Shown here piece after piece: positions 35,760 through 44,126 of a stretch of DNA of 64,000 nt. A program made the translations under genes and the position numbers. This DNA is from Edaphobacter sp. (GTDB lineage: Bacteria; Acidobacteriota; Terriglobia; Terriglobales; Acidobacteriaceae): the NCBI RefSeq assembly GCF_028283685.1, contig NZ_JAPWKF010000008.1, positions 310,001 to 374,000 on the forward strand, in the 5' to 3' direction. Each line of letters begins with the position of its first letter. The first letter of the stretch is position 1. A model generated the notes under the pieces. That model did not search any database, was not told where the DNA came from, and saw only the letters and a list, made by a program, of their open reading frames with translations.

Positions 35760-36719
35760 ATGATCTGGGAACGTGATCCCCTGTGGGCAAAAGCAAAGCT
35801 TTTCTTCGAACGGGCTTCTGAACAACCTGCTGATGACCCTCAGTATGGTCTCTGGTGTTCGCTTGGGCTTGAGCTTCTCGCTCGCGCCGCGCTGGCCGCG
35901 GTCAGCCCCACCTTGTTGGCCGAGCCCGATCCAAACCATCAGTACCTATTGCACGCTCTGGGTGTGGGGCCAAAGATGTCCTCTCCGGTCTCACTTGGAG
36001 CATCCAAAGTTTTTGCGCTTTGCCAAAGCCTTTTTCCAGGGTTCACCAAAGAAGATTTCGTTTCATCAATGGCACTGATAAACCGCCGGAATGCCGAACT
36101 GCATTCTGCCGAAGCCGCCTTCGACAATTACCCGTCCAAGCAGTGGCTTCCAAGTTTCTATCATTCTTGTTCGTCCCTTGCTGCCGGACTAGGAGAAACG
36201 CTAGAAACCTTGTTTGGGGCTGAACAAGCACGGATCGCCAGTGACATCCTGAAACAGTCCAAAGAAGGCGCAGAAAGTCGAGTAAAGAACTTCATTGCAG
36301 CTCATAAGAAGGTCTTCGAGGCAAAGTCCGATCTTGATCGCATTGCTGCTACGCAGGCTGCTGCGCTGCAAACAGTCCAATTGGTCACCGAGCGTCACCA
36401 CAAGGTGAGCTGTCCGGCCTGCGGATCAGACGCCACGGTTGAGGGAGACCCATTTGGACCTGAACAGCTGGATCATGAAAACGGCGAGATAGTCGTACGC
36501 CAATCGGTCTCACCTCGCATATTCTCCTGCAAGGCATGTGGATTGAAGCTCACAGGCTACGTGGAGCTAGATGTTGCCGATTTGGGTGGCACATACACGA
36601 GAAGAACGACCTTCTCACCTGAAGACTATTACGGCCTTATCGATCCGGAAACTGCCGATATGTCGGAGTATGGCGAACAGTACATGCGAGATATGGCAGA
36701 AGAATACGACAACGAGTGA
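35760..36719 (+). CDS. HEPN-domain protein with C-terminal zinc ribbon
   Basis: A 319-residue protein. Residues 5-150 are helical, with SLGLELLARAALA in helix 2, and carry RRNAELH: Arg110-Asn111-x3-His115, the RNx3H signature of HEPN ribonucleases. The C-terminal part has CPACGSD (Cys218/Cys221) and CKACGLK (Cys257/Cys260), a zinc ribbon, followed by a Tyr/Asp/Glu-rich tail. HEPN proteins commonly cleave RNA in abortive-infection and toxin systems. No antitoxin-like gene is adjacent, only the upstream oxygenase, whose stop is three bases away. It belongs to a low-G+C island, so a defence or conflict role is plausible but unproven. Confidence 0.7.
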   Translation: MIWERDPLWAKAKLFFERASEQPADDPQYGLWCSLGLELLARAALAAVSPTLLAEPDPNHQYLLHALGVGPKMSSPVSLGASKVFALCQSLFPGFTKEDFVSSMALINRRNAELHSAEAAFDNYPSKQWLPSFYHSCSSLAAGLGETLETLFGAEQARIASDILKQSKEGAESRVKNFIAAHKKVFEAKSDLDRIAATQAAALQTVQLVTERHHKVSCPACGSDATVEGDPFGPEQLDHENGEIVVRQSVSPRIFSCKACGLKLTGYVELDVADLGGTYTRRTTFSPEDYYGLIDPETADMSEYGEQYMRDMAEEYDNE

Positions 36720-36920
36720 GGCTTACTGGCGCAAACAATGACAGTCGAGGTCCCCCAACTGCGACGACAGTAAGTGCAAAATCGTCGATGCACTAATCAG
36801 ATCGAGAGTAGAAAAAACCTTCGACTGTCTCGATCAGGCCAATGCCTTGGTTACGGCGTTTCCGCTGAAGTGCAATTTCATCGTGATGGCTTGATTCGAA
36901 ATCGCTGAGGCGAGTGGTGC

Positions 36921-38160
36921 TCAGTCCAGCTTGCGCAGCAAGCCCATCACGCGCAGCAGGGTGCCTGCGGCGACGCGGGCGCAGCCTTTGAGCGTCTGCA
37001 GGGTGGGCTTCATGTCGTGGCGGTCGAAGTCGAAGTAGGCCAGCTTGCCGGAGTAGGTCGTGCGCACCTGCTGCCAGGTGAGCAGACCCTTGTCGATGTA
37101 GCGCGGAATGGCGGGGATGTCGCGGCGCAGGACGACGTGGCGGAAGTTGAAGCGTGAGGCGACGAGCGGTTCGACGTGCTGGCCGATCAGGTCGAGGTAG
37201 TGCAGCCAGCCGATCTCGACCCCGGCGTAGGGTGCGGCGTCGGCGGTGACGGAGTAACGCGGGTTGGCCTCGATCAGGCGGACGACACCGTCGCGGGTAT
37301 CGCGCTTCACCTCGATCTCGCAGATGCCCACGTAGTTTGCGCCGCGCAGGAACTTGTCGCAGAGCGTGGCGATCTCTTCATCCACCACCGGCTCGACGAT
37401 GGAGCCGGAGCCGAAGAGGATGGGATGTGCGCGCAGTTCGTGTACCACGCAGTAGCCGATGCGGCCGCGAGCCTGCGCCGTAGACGGAGAGATAGCAATA
37501 CTTCGCGTCGTCGCCGCCGGCGATGATCTCCTGCACGACGGCCTCGGGACGCAGCGGCTCGGCGAGGGCGTAGTCGGCCATGAGCGATGCGGCGTCGTCG
37601 GCGGTGATCAGCTTGAGGCCGCGCAGCTTGTGGCCCTCGGGCAGGGCATCCCACTCGCGCTGATGGCGCGGTTTGATGAGGCAGGGAAAGCGCGCGGTGG
37701 CGCAGAAGGCGGCGAGGTCGCCGCTGGATTGCACGTAGGCGGTGCGCGGGATGGGCAGGCCGTGCTCGGCGGCCAGCGCGTACTGCTGCTCCTTGGTGGC
37801 GAGCGCAGCCTGTGTTGCGATGGAGTCGCGCGAGAAGATGTAGTGCCCGGCGAGGCGGTCGGCGTGGCGGCCCAGCGCGGAGACGAAGATGTCGGCGGCG
37901 GGGATGATGACGGCTTTGCCGCCCAAGCCCTCGGCGAGACCGATCATGAAGCGCACCCACTCCTCGGGATGCGTGTCCGGGTTGGGGCAGAGATGCGATT
38001 CGCCGTAGCTGGAGATGAAGCCTTCGTGGCTGGCGTCGCAGTCGATGCCGACCGTGCGCACGCCGTGACGCAGCAGGTCGCGCATCAGGTTGAGGCCGGT
38101 CTGAAAGACGCTGGCGACGACGACGGGAGGCCAGCCGGGTTGGACGCGGTCGGGGGTCAC
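36921..38160 (-). pseudogene. ATP-grasp ligase, single-base frameshift
   Basis: Two frames give one ATP-grasp protein of about 412 residues. The first covers the start (VVVASVFQTGLNLMRDLLRHG), a central RFPCLIKPRHQREWDALPEG lysine block and YCYLSVYGAGS. The second resumes at about 37470 as RGRIGYCVVHELRAHPILF and holds the metal/ATP site GICEIEVKRDTR, IEANPRYSVTADAA. Removing one base near gcgagcctgc (37468-37475) restores the frame, and the total is then exactly 413 codons. The GTG start at 38160 is weakly supported. The family joins carboxylates to amines (as in D-Asp or peptide ligases); the deacetylase nearby hints at surface chemistry. Assembly error is possible. Confidence 0.8.
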
Positions 38161-38276
38161 GGGACAGGGTCCGTTGCGGCAGAGTCCGTTGTGGATACAG
38201 TCGTCATCGGCGTGCTCAGGATATCAGTTGACGGTGCAGAGGAGCGTATGCCGTCCGTGGCGGCGCTGGTCCCACG

Positions 38277-38621
38277 CTACGGCTGCTTCGAGCGCTCCTT
38301 GATGCTCTTGGCCAGGCGCTCGATCTCCTGCGCCTTCTTGACGACGGAGACGGAGAGCGTGTCCTTGTTCGATTTATCCACCTCAGCCTTCAGCTCCTGC
38401 GTCAGCTTGTAGAGCTTTTCGGTGTCGGCCTGCAGATCGGCCTTGCGCTTCTCCGCAGGCGTCATCGGCGCGGCGGGAGCGCTCTCCGCCGCCGCCGGTT
38501 TTGCTGCATCGTTTGTCGAAGACTGGGAGAGAGCGGAAAGCGTAAGCGGAAGAAGAAGGATGGCTGTGCCGACGAGTTTTGAGGGGTAGACCACGAAACC
38601 GCACCGTCCTGATTGCAGCAT
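38277..38621 (-). CDS. Small exported coiled-coil protein
   Basis: A 114-residue protein that I do not recognise. A hydrophobic signal region (SKLVGTAILLLPLTLSALSQ) is followed by an Ala/Pro/Ser-rich linker and a Lys/Glu-rich helical C-terminus (LQADTEKLYKLTQELKAEVDKS, KKAQEIERLAKSIKE). The pattern fits a short periplasmic coiled coil. Either the ATG at 38621 or a GTG nine codons later could start it. It is separate from the ATP-grasp gene by about 115 nt on the same strand. Confidence 0.7.
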   Translation of the reverse strand: MLQSGRCGFVVYPSKLVGTAILLLPLTLSALSQSSTNDAAKPAAAESAPAAPMTPAEKRKADLQADTEKLYKLTQELKAEVDKSNKDTLSVSVVKKAQEIERLAKSIKERSKQP

Positions 38622-38674
38622 AGGGCCCGATGCGACGATTCAAACAGATTCCGGGGAGCGGCGTCCAGAGGAAG

Positions 38675-38710
38675 TGTGAGCGCCCGACGCAGATTCATCG
38701 GGCGCTCACA
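38675..38710 (-). terminator. Terminator-like hairpin of the reductase gene
   Basis: A perfect 13-bp inverted repeat (tgtgagcgcccga at 38675-38687 with 38698-38710) and a 10-nt loop. It starts 25 nt past the stop of the reductase at 38735. The T-run is weak. Confidence 0.6.
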
Positions 38711-38734
38711 GGGTGATCCGTCTCTATCTCGTGA

Positions 38735-39616
38735 CTAGCCCTTGACGGTGGTTCCGGTGAGGTCCTCGAGCAGCCGGATGGAGCCACAGATGTCGTCTTC
38801 GCCGTAACCCTTGGCGATCGCCGCGCGCAGCATCTGCGCCGAGAGCGCGGTGATGGGGGCGGGTACATTCTGTTCGCCGGCGTGGTCGAGCATCAGCTGC
38901 ATGTCCTTCTCCAGCCACTTCACCGAGAAGTTGGTGGAGAAGTTGCGCTTGAAGACCATCGGAGCTTTGACCGAGATGAAGGTCGACTTCGCCGCGCTGT
39001 TGTTGAGGATGTCGAGCATCTGGTTGGGATCGACGCCGGACTTGACGGCCAGCACCATGCTTTCGTTGAAGGCCTGCAGCAGCGAGCCGAGGATCATGTT
39101 CTGCGAGAGCTTGGCGCTGAGGCCCATGCCCGCCGCGCCGCAGTAGTAGAGCAGCTCGCCCATGTTCTTGAAGAAGGGCTCGACCTTGTCGAAGATCTCC
39201 TTCTTGCCGCCGATCATGAAGGTCAGCTTGCCGTTCTCGGCCCCGGCCTTCGATCCGGTGCAGGGAGCGTCGAGGAACTCGATCCCCTTCGCCGCGAGAG
39301 CCTCGCCGATGCGCTTGCTCTCGGACGGAGAGACGGTGCTGCAGTCGACGATGATGGTGCCCGGCTTCGCCTGTTCAATGAGGCCGTCCTTGCCGAGGAT
39401 GACCTCGCGCGACATGGCGGTATCGCCCACGCAGAGGAAGATGATGTCGCTCGCGGCGGCGACCTCGGCTGGTGTGGCTTTGGGCTTGCCGCCCGTAAGC
39501 TTCTCGGCCTTGCCTGCGCTGTAGGACCAGAGCGCGACGGTGTGTCCGGCGTCGATCAGGTGTTGAGCCATGGGGCCGCCCATGATGCCGAGTCCCAGAA
39601 ATCCAAGGTTTGCCAT
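38735..39616 (-). CDS. Beta-hydroxyacid dehydrogenase, tartronate-semialdehyde-reductase-like
   Basis: A 293-residue NAD(P)-dependent enzyme of the HIBADH/GlxR/GarR family. The dinucleotide site is GFLGLGIMGGPMAQHLI. The family signature DAPCTGSKAGAENGKLTFMIGG follows. The catalytic Lys is in GLSAKLSQNMILGSLLQAFNES. Upstream ATGs exist but MANLGF is the best start, with a gaaggga ribosome site. The substrate could be tartronate semialdehyde, 3-hydroxyisobutyrate or succinic semialdehyde. The nearby glycerate 2-kinase and hydroxyacid permease favour tartronate semialdehyde to glycerate. About 80 nt separate it from the permease on the same strand. Confidence 0.88.
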   Translation of the reverse strand: MANLGFLGLGIMGGPMAQHLIDAGHTVALWSYSAGKAEKLTGGKPKATPAEVAAASDIIFLCVGDTAMSREVILGKDGLIEQAKPGTIIVDCSTVSPSESKRIGEALAAKGIEFLDAPCTGSKAGAENGKLTFMIGGKKEIFDKVEPFFKNMGELLYYCGAAGMGLSAKLSQNMILGSLLQAFNESMVLAVKSGVDPNQMLDILNNSAAKSTFISVKAPMVFKRNFSTNFSVKWLEKDMQLMLDHAGEQNVPAPITALSAQMLRAAIAKGYGEDDICGSIRLLEDLTGTTVKG

Positions 39617-39695
39617 GCGGTGTGTCATCCCTTCCATTGCTGCTGGTTCGAAAGCTAGTGCTTCCTGGTTCGAAGCTGCTTGTGATTGCCGTGCG

Positions 39696-41372
39696 CTAGT
39701 AGTGCGAAAGATAGGCGTAGGCCAGCGCGATACCGCCTGTCACCATGATAAGCAGGATGCTGTGGCGCAGGGTAAAACGGAAGAGGCGCACCTGCTGCGC
39801 CTCCGTCAATCCGGTGGAGGCCGCGGCGACGGCGATGGTCTGCAGGCTGATCATCTTGCCCACCACGCCGCCTGCCGAGTTGGCCGCCGCCATCAGTACA
39901 GGCGAGAAGCCGAGCCGGGTGGCGGTGATCACCTGCAGGTTGCCGAACAGGGCGTTCGACGAGGTGTCGGAGCCGGTGAGGAAGACGCCGATCCAGCCAA
40001 GAACGACGCTGAAGAAGGGGAAGAGTACGCCGGTGGCGGCGAAGGCGAGGCCCAACGTCGCGGTGGCTCCGCAGTAGTTCATCAGGAAGGCCGTGGCCAG
40101 GACGGAGCTGACGGTCGCCACCGGCAGCCGCAGCTGACGCACGACGGAGCCGAGGACGATCAGAAAGTCGTAGAACGGCATGCCCAGCGCGACGACGGAG
40201 AGCAGCGTCGCGGCCATGCACGCGGTTCCGGCTGCGGCCAGCCAGTTGAGGGTGAACAGTGCGTGATACGGCGCCTCGGTGGCGACGATGGGCGGCATGC
40301 GATGCACGACGTCATGCAGGCCGGGCCAGCGGAGGACGACGGTGGCGCGATTCAGCAGCTTCTGCAGCGGCTCCCACCCCCACAGCAGCACGCAGCCGAC
40401 GACGAAGGCATACGGCATCCAGGCGCGCAGCACCTCGGAGAGCGGATAGTCGGGCAGGATGCGCTCTTCGATGACGAGGCTGGTGCCGTCGCCGTCGCTG
40501 CCACGGCGGGAGAAGTAGTGCAGCATGGCCACGTGGGCGATGGGTGGCTCGGTCTCGTCGGGCGCGGTAAGCCGCAGGTAGACGATCAGTACGCCGAGCG
40601 TCAGCAGCGCGGCCAGCAGATCGGTGAGCGCCGGGCCGATGAAGGTGGCGATAAAGAACTGCGCTCCGCCGAAGACCACGCCCGACAGTAGCGCGGGGAC
40701 CCATACGCCGCTCAGCGAGGTGATGCCGCCGACGGCGAGGATCATGTACGCCGGGATGATGAGTGCGATGGGAGTGCAGATTGCAGCGATGGCGGCGCTG
40801 AGCTTGTCGAGCGGAAGGCCGGTGGTTCCGGCGAGGGTGTAGACGGGGATGCCGATCGATCCGAAGGCCACCGGTGTGGTGTTGGCCAGCAGGCATAACG
40901 CAGAGGCGGCGAAGGGCGAGAAGCCCAGGCCGATCAACATGGTCGACGCGATGGCGACCGGCGTGCCGAAGCCGGAGGCGCCTTCGAGGAAGCCGGCGAA
41001 GGTGAAGGCGATCAGCAGGGCCTGCAGGCGCGGGTCGGGTGTCAGGCGGCCGATGGAGTCCTTGATGACTTCGAAGCGGCCCGTCTCGACCGTGACGCGA
41101 AACAGCGTGATGGCCCAGAAGATGATCCAGCAGATAGGGAAGAGGCCGAAGGCCGCGCCATAAAATGCCGCGCTGACCGCGGCCCCCGCGGGCATGTGAT
41201 AGCCGCCGATGGCGAGCGCAAACGTAACGGCCAAGCCGCAGAGACCCGCCAGCCACGCGGGTTTACGCATTACGCCGAGCAGCAGCAGCATGGTGAGGAT
41301 CGGCAGCGCCGCCAGCAGGCACGAGAGGCCAGGCCCAAGGCCAAAGAGGAGGTAGGTCTGTTGCCAGGTCAA
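39696..41372 (-). CDS. L-lactate/glycolate permease (LctP family)
   Basis: A 558-residue proton-coupled hydroxyacid permease with about 13 membrane helices and no large loops apart from a cytoplasmic segment near residue 285 (ARHSDG-type GSDGDGTSLVIEERILP). Family blocks are EGASGFGTPVAIASTMLIGLGF and TTPVAFGSIGIPVYTL, with NYCGATATLGLAFAATG and FLTGSDTSSNALFGNLQV in the second half. LldP and GlcA both match, so lactate, glycolate or another 2-hydroxyacid may be the substrate. The start appears to be a TTG with an 8-nt spaced ggaga ribosome site. It is divergent from the racemase gene. Confidence 0.92.
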   Translation of the reverse strand: MTWQQTYLLFGLGPGLSCLLAALPILTMLLLLGVMRKPAWLAGLCGLAVTFALAIGGYHMPAGAAVSAAFYGAAFGLFPICWIIFWAITLFRVTVETGRFEVIKDSIGRLTPDPRLQALLIAFTFAGFLEGASGFGTPVAIASTMLIGLGFSPFAASALCLLANTTPVAFGSIGIPVYTLAGTTGLPLDKLSAAIAAICTPIALIIPAYMILAVGGITSLSGVWVPALLSGVVFGGAQFFIATFIGPALTDLLAALLTLGVLIVYLRLTAPDETEPPIAHVAMLHYFSRRGSDGDGTSLVIEERILPDYPLSEVLRAWMPYAFVVGCVLLWGWEPLQKLLNRATVVLRWPGLHDVVHRMPPIVATEAPYHALFTLNWLAAAGTACMAATLLSVVALGMPFYDFLIVLGSVVRQLRLPVATVSSVLATAFLMNYCGATATLGLAFAATGVLFPFFSVVLGWIGVFLTGSDTSSNALFGNLQVITATRLGFSPVLMAAANSAGGVVGKMISLQTIAVAAASTGLTEAQQVRLFRFTLRHSILLIMVTGGIALAYAYLSHY

Positions 41373-41520
41373 CGACGGATCTCCGATGGTGTTGGTTTGT
41401 GGTGCTCTCGTGCAGGCGTGGCGAGAATCGCAGACATTCTATGGAGTCCGTCGTACAACGGTCAAAGCGAAGTGGGCGAAGGTGCTGCGTTTTCACTAGA
41501 ATCGTGGGCGAAGGAAGCGA

Positions 41521-42795
41521 ATGATGCAGACGACGATTGCATTTGGAAGGACGGGGCTCACGCTGGAGCTTCCCGAGGGGCCACGATACAAGGTACTGCG
41601 CGCGCGGTCGGCTGCGCCGATTGGCGATGTCGCCGCCGCGCTGGAGGCTGCGCTCGATGCGCCCATCGGCTCGGATTCTCTGGCGGATCTGGCGAAGGGC
41701 AAGAAGACGGCGGCGATCTCGGTCTGCGACATCACGCGGCCTGCGCCGAACGCGGTGACGCTGCCGCCGCTGCTCGCGCGCCTGCACGCCGCGGGAATGC
41801 GGGCGGAAGACATTACGATCTGCATTGCCACGGGGCTGCATCGCGAGGCGACCGAAGCGGAGCTGAAGACGATCCTGGGGCCGGAGATCGCGGCGAAGTA
41901 CCCGATCGTCAATCACGATGCGAAGGACTGGACGGCGCATCGCGATCTCGGCGAGACGCGGCGCGGTACGCCGGTGGCGGTGCATCGCAGCTTCTTCGAG
42001 GCAGACCTGCACATCACGCTCGGCTTCATCGAGCAGCACCTGATGCTGGGCTTCTCCGGCGGTCGCAAGCTGATTGCGCCGGGCCTCGCGGCGCAGGAGA
42101 CCATCAAGGTCATTCACTCGCCGCGCTTCATGCGCGAGGCGCTGGCGACCGAAGGCTCCATCGAAGAGAATCCGCTGCACGCGGAGCTGCTGGAGATTGC
42201 GCGGATGGTGCGGCACGACTTCATCCTCGACGTGACGCTGACGCACGAGCGTGAGATCTCGGGGATCTTCGCCGGCGATCCGGTCGAGGCGCATGCGGCG
42301 GGCGTGAGGTTTCTGCGCGAGACCTCGCTGGAGTCGCTGCCCGAGCCGGTGGATGCCGTGATCACGAGCGCAGCGGGCAATCCGCTGGACCTGACGTTCT
42401 ACCAGACGATCAAGGGCATCACGGCGGTGCAGCATATCGTGAAGCCGGGTGGAAAGATCCTGGTGATGAGCGCGTGCACGGAGGGCATCGGCTCGCCGGA
42501 GTTTGCGGAGAAGCTGCGCAACTACAGCGGCCCGCAAAATTATCTCGATGCGATTCGCGATACGCCGGTGATCGCCGATCAATGGCAGCTGGAGAAGATG
42601 GCGATGGTGGAGCTGAAGCATCCGCTGCTGGTCTATGCGCCGGGCACGCGGACTGACGAGCTGGGCAGCCTGGGGGCGGCGAGCTTTGCCACGCCCGAAG
42701 ACGCCATGCGTGCGCTGGTGGCGGGGCTGGGTTCCGAGGCGACGGTGGCCGTTGTGCCCGATGGGCCGTATGCCTTTGCGCGGGTGACTGCTTGA
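41521..42795 (+). CDS. larA: Nickel-pincer-nucleotide 2-hydroxyacid racemase (LarA family)
   Basis: A 424-residue LarA protein. In LarA of Lactiplantibacillus the nickel-pincer cofactor is bound by a Lys and three His. Here these fall at His107 (ATGLHRE), His173 (IEQHLML), Lys183 (SGGRKLIAPG) and His199 (KVIHSPRF). Asp70/Arg73 (CDITRPAPN) match the substrate-side residues. QTIK (the Gln/Lys pair) and a late Trp (DQWQ) also match. It inverts 2-hydroxyacids such as lactate; related family members act on malate or glycerate-like acids. The cofactor makers LarB, LarC and LarE are not in this window. It is divergent from the permease, with a tagaat-like -10 box about 20 nt upstream, and overlaps the kinase gene. 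Confidence 0.92.
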   Translation: MMQTTIAFGRTGLTLELPEGPRYKVLRARSAAPIGDVAAALEAALDAPIGSDSLADLAKGKKTAAISVCDITRPAPNAVTLPPLLARLHAAGMRAEDITICIATGLHREATEAELKTILGPEIAAKYPIVNHDAKDWTAHRDLGETRRGTPVAVHRSFFEADLHITLGFIEQHLMLGFSGGRKLIAPGLAAQETIKVIHSPRFMREALATEGSIEENPLHAELLEIARMVRHDFILDVTLTHEREISGIFAGDPVEAHAAGVRFLRETSLESLPEPVDAVITSAAGNPLDLTFYQTIKGITAVQHIVKPGGKILVMSACTEGIGSPEFAEKLRNYSGPQNYLDAIRDTPVIADQWQLEKMAMVELKHPLLVYAPGTRTDELGSLGAASFATPEDAMRALVAGLGSEATVAVVPDGPYAFARVTA

Positions 42796-44114
42796 GCGAG
42801 CTTCGTGCCGTCGCCGAGGCGATCTTTCGTGAGTCGCTGGAGGCGTGCTCGCTGGAGCAGGCCTTTCGCCGCAAGGTGCGCGCTGTCTCGCACGATGTGC
42901 TGGAGCTTGAGGGCGGAGGCGCGGTCGATCTTGCAGGAGTGAAGCGGGTGCTGATCGTCGCGATGGGCAAGGGCGCGGCGACGATGCTGCGCGGCCTGAT
43001 GAGTTACGCGGCGGTAACGGATGGCCGCGAAGGGACCGGCGATGGCCGCGAGGTGAGCGGCGTGCTGATTGCGCCGGTGCGGCCTGACGATCTGCCCGAT
43101 GGTGTGACGTACTTTGCGGGCGGGCATCCTTCGCCGAACGCGGCTTCGATGGAGTCGGCGCGCGCGGTGCTGTCGCTGCTCGAAGCTCATCGTGACGATG
43201 CTTCAGCCTTCTGCTTCTTTCTGATCAGCGGCGGAGCCTCGGCGATGATGGAGTTGCCGCTCGATGCTTCCATCGGCCTCGATGAGCTGGTCGGCTTTCA
43301 TCGCGCGCTGGTGCACAGCGGAGCCTCGATTACGGAGATCAACTGCGTGCGCAAGCACTTTTCGGCGGTGAAGGGCGGCAGGCTGGCGCTGGCTGCGGGG
43401 GCGATGCGCAGTGTAACGTTCGCAGTGTCGGATGTTCCTGCGGGACGACTGGACGTGCTGGCCTCGGGGCCGACGCTGCCCGACCTGTCGACGGTCGAAG
43501 AGTGCAGGGAGATTCTCGCCCGCTACGATCTTCTGCCACGATTTCCGGAGCGCGTGCGGGAGTTCTTTCTGTCGAAGCTGGTGGAGTCACCGAAGCCGGG
43601 CGACTTTGATCCGCAGGTCTATGCGCTGCTCTCGTCGGACGACCTGGCGGCTGCGGCGAAGGCCGCGGCGGAGCGTCGCGGGTTTCATGTCGTCATCGAT
43701 AACAGCTGCGATGACTGGGAGTACGACGGTGCGGCGGACTATCTGCTGGAGCGTCTGCGCACGGCGGATGGCAAGCGTGTGTGCGTGATCTCCGCGGGCG
43801 AGGTGACGGTGCGCGTGCCTGCCTTAGCCGAGGGGCAGGGCGGGAGGAACTCGCACTTCGCCTTGTACAGTGCGTTGAAGCTGCGGGAGGGCGAGGCGGT
43901 GTTGTCGGCTGGTTCGGATGGCATCGACGGCAACAGCCCTGCGGCGGGTGGTGTAGTCGATCGCGGCGTGATTGCCGGTTGTGAGGCTGACGCGCGTGCG
44001 GCGCTGCAGAACTTCAGCTCGTATGACTTTCTTGCTGAAGCAGGTGCTGCGATTGTGACCGGGCCGACGGGGAATAATCTGCGTGACCTGCGGGTGCTGC
44101 TGGCGGAGCGCTGA
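42792..44114 (+). CDS. Glycerate 2-kinase (MOFRL family)
   Basis: A 440-residue kinase of the GckA/TtuD family. Blocks: VLIVAMGKGAATMLRGL near the start, FFLISGGASAMMELPLD with the Ser-Gly-Gly-Ala-Ser phosphate loop, INCVRKHFSAVKGGRLA, VSDVPAGRLDVLASGPT, and the C-terminal MOFRL motif area GRNSHFALYSALKL with SDGIDGNSPAAGGV. It makes 2-phosphoglycerate from D-glycerate and ATP. Its TTG start lies inside the racemase stop (TTGA), so the two are translationally coupled. Together with the reductase at 38735 it forms a tartronate-semialdehyde to 2-phosphoglycerate route. Confidence 0.92.
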   Translation: MSELRAVAEAIFRESLEACSLEQAFRRKVRAVSHDVLELEGGGAVDLAGVKRVLIVAMGKGAATMLRGLMSYAAVTDGREGTGDGREVSGVLIAPVRPDDLPDGVTYFAGGHPSPNAASMESARAVLSLLEAHRDDASAFCFFLISGGASAMMELPLDASIGLDELVGFHRALVHSGASITEINCVRKHFSAVKGGRLALAAGAMRSVTFAVSDVPAGRLDVLASGPTLPDLSTVEECREILARYDLLPRFPERVREFFLSKLVESPKPGDFDPQVYALLSSDDLAAAAKAAAERRGFHVVIDNSCDDWEYDGAADYLLERLRTADGKRVCVISAGEVTVRVPALAEGQGGRNSHFALYSALKLREGEAVLSAGSDGIDGNSPAAGGVVDRGVIAGCEADARAALQNFSSYDFLAEAGAAIVTGPTGNNLRDLRVLLAER

Positions 44115-44126
44115 TTCCTTCTGCCG

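Noticed and set aside
36720..36920. A further gene or terminator behind the HEPN gene
   Set aside because: Only an imperfect stem around 36800-36840 and no frame of note.
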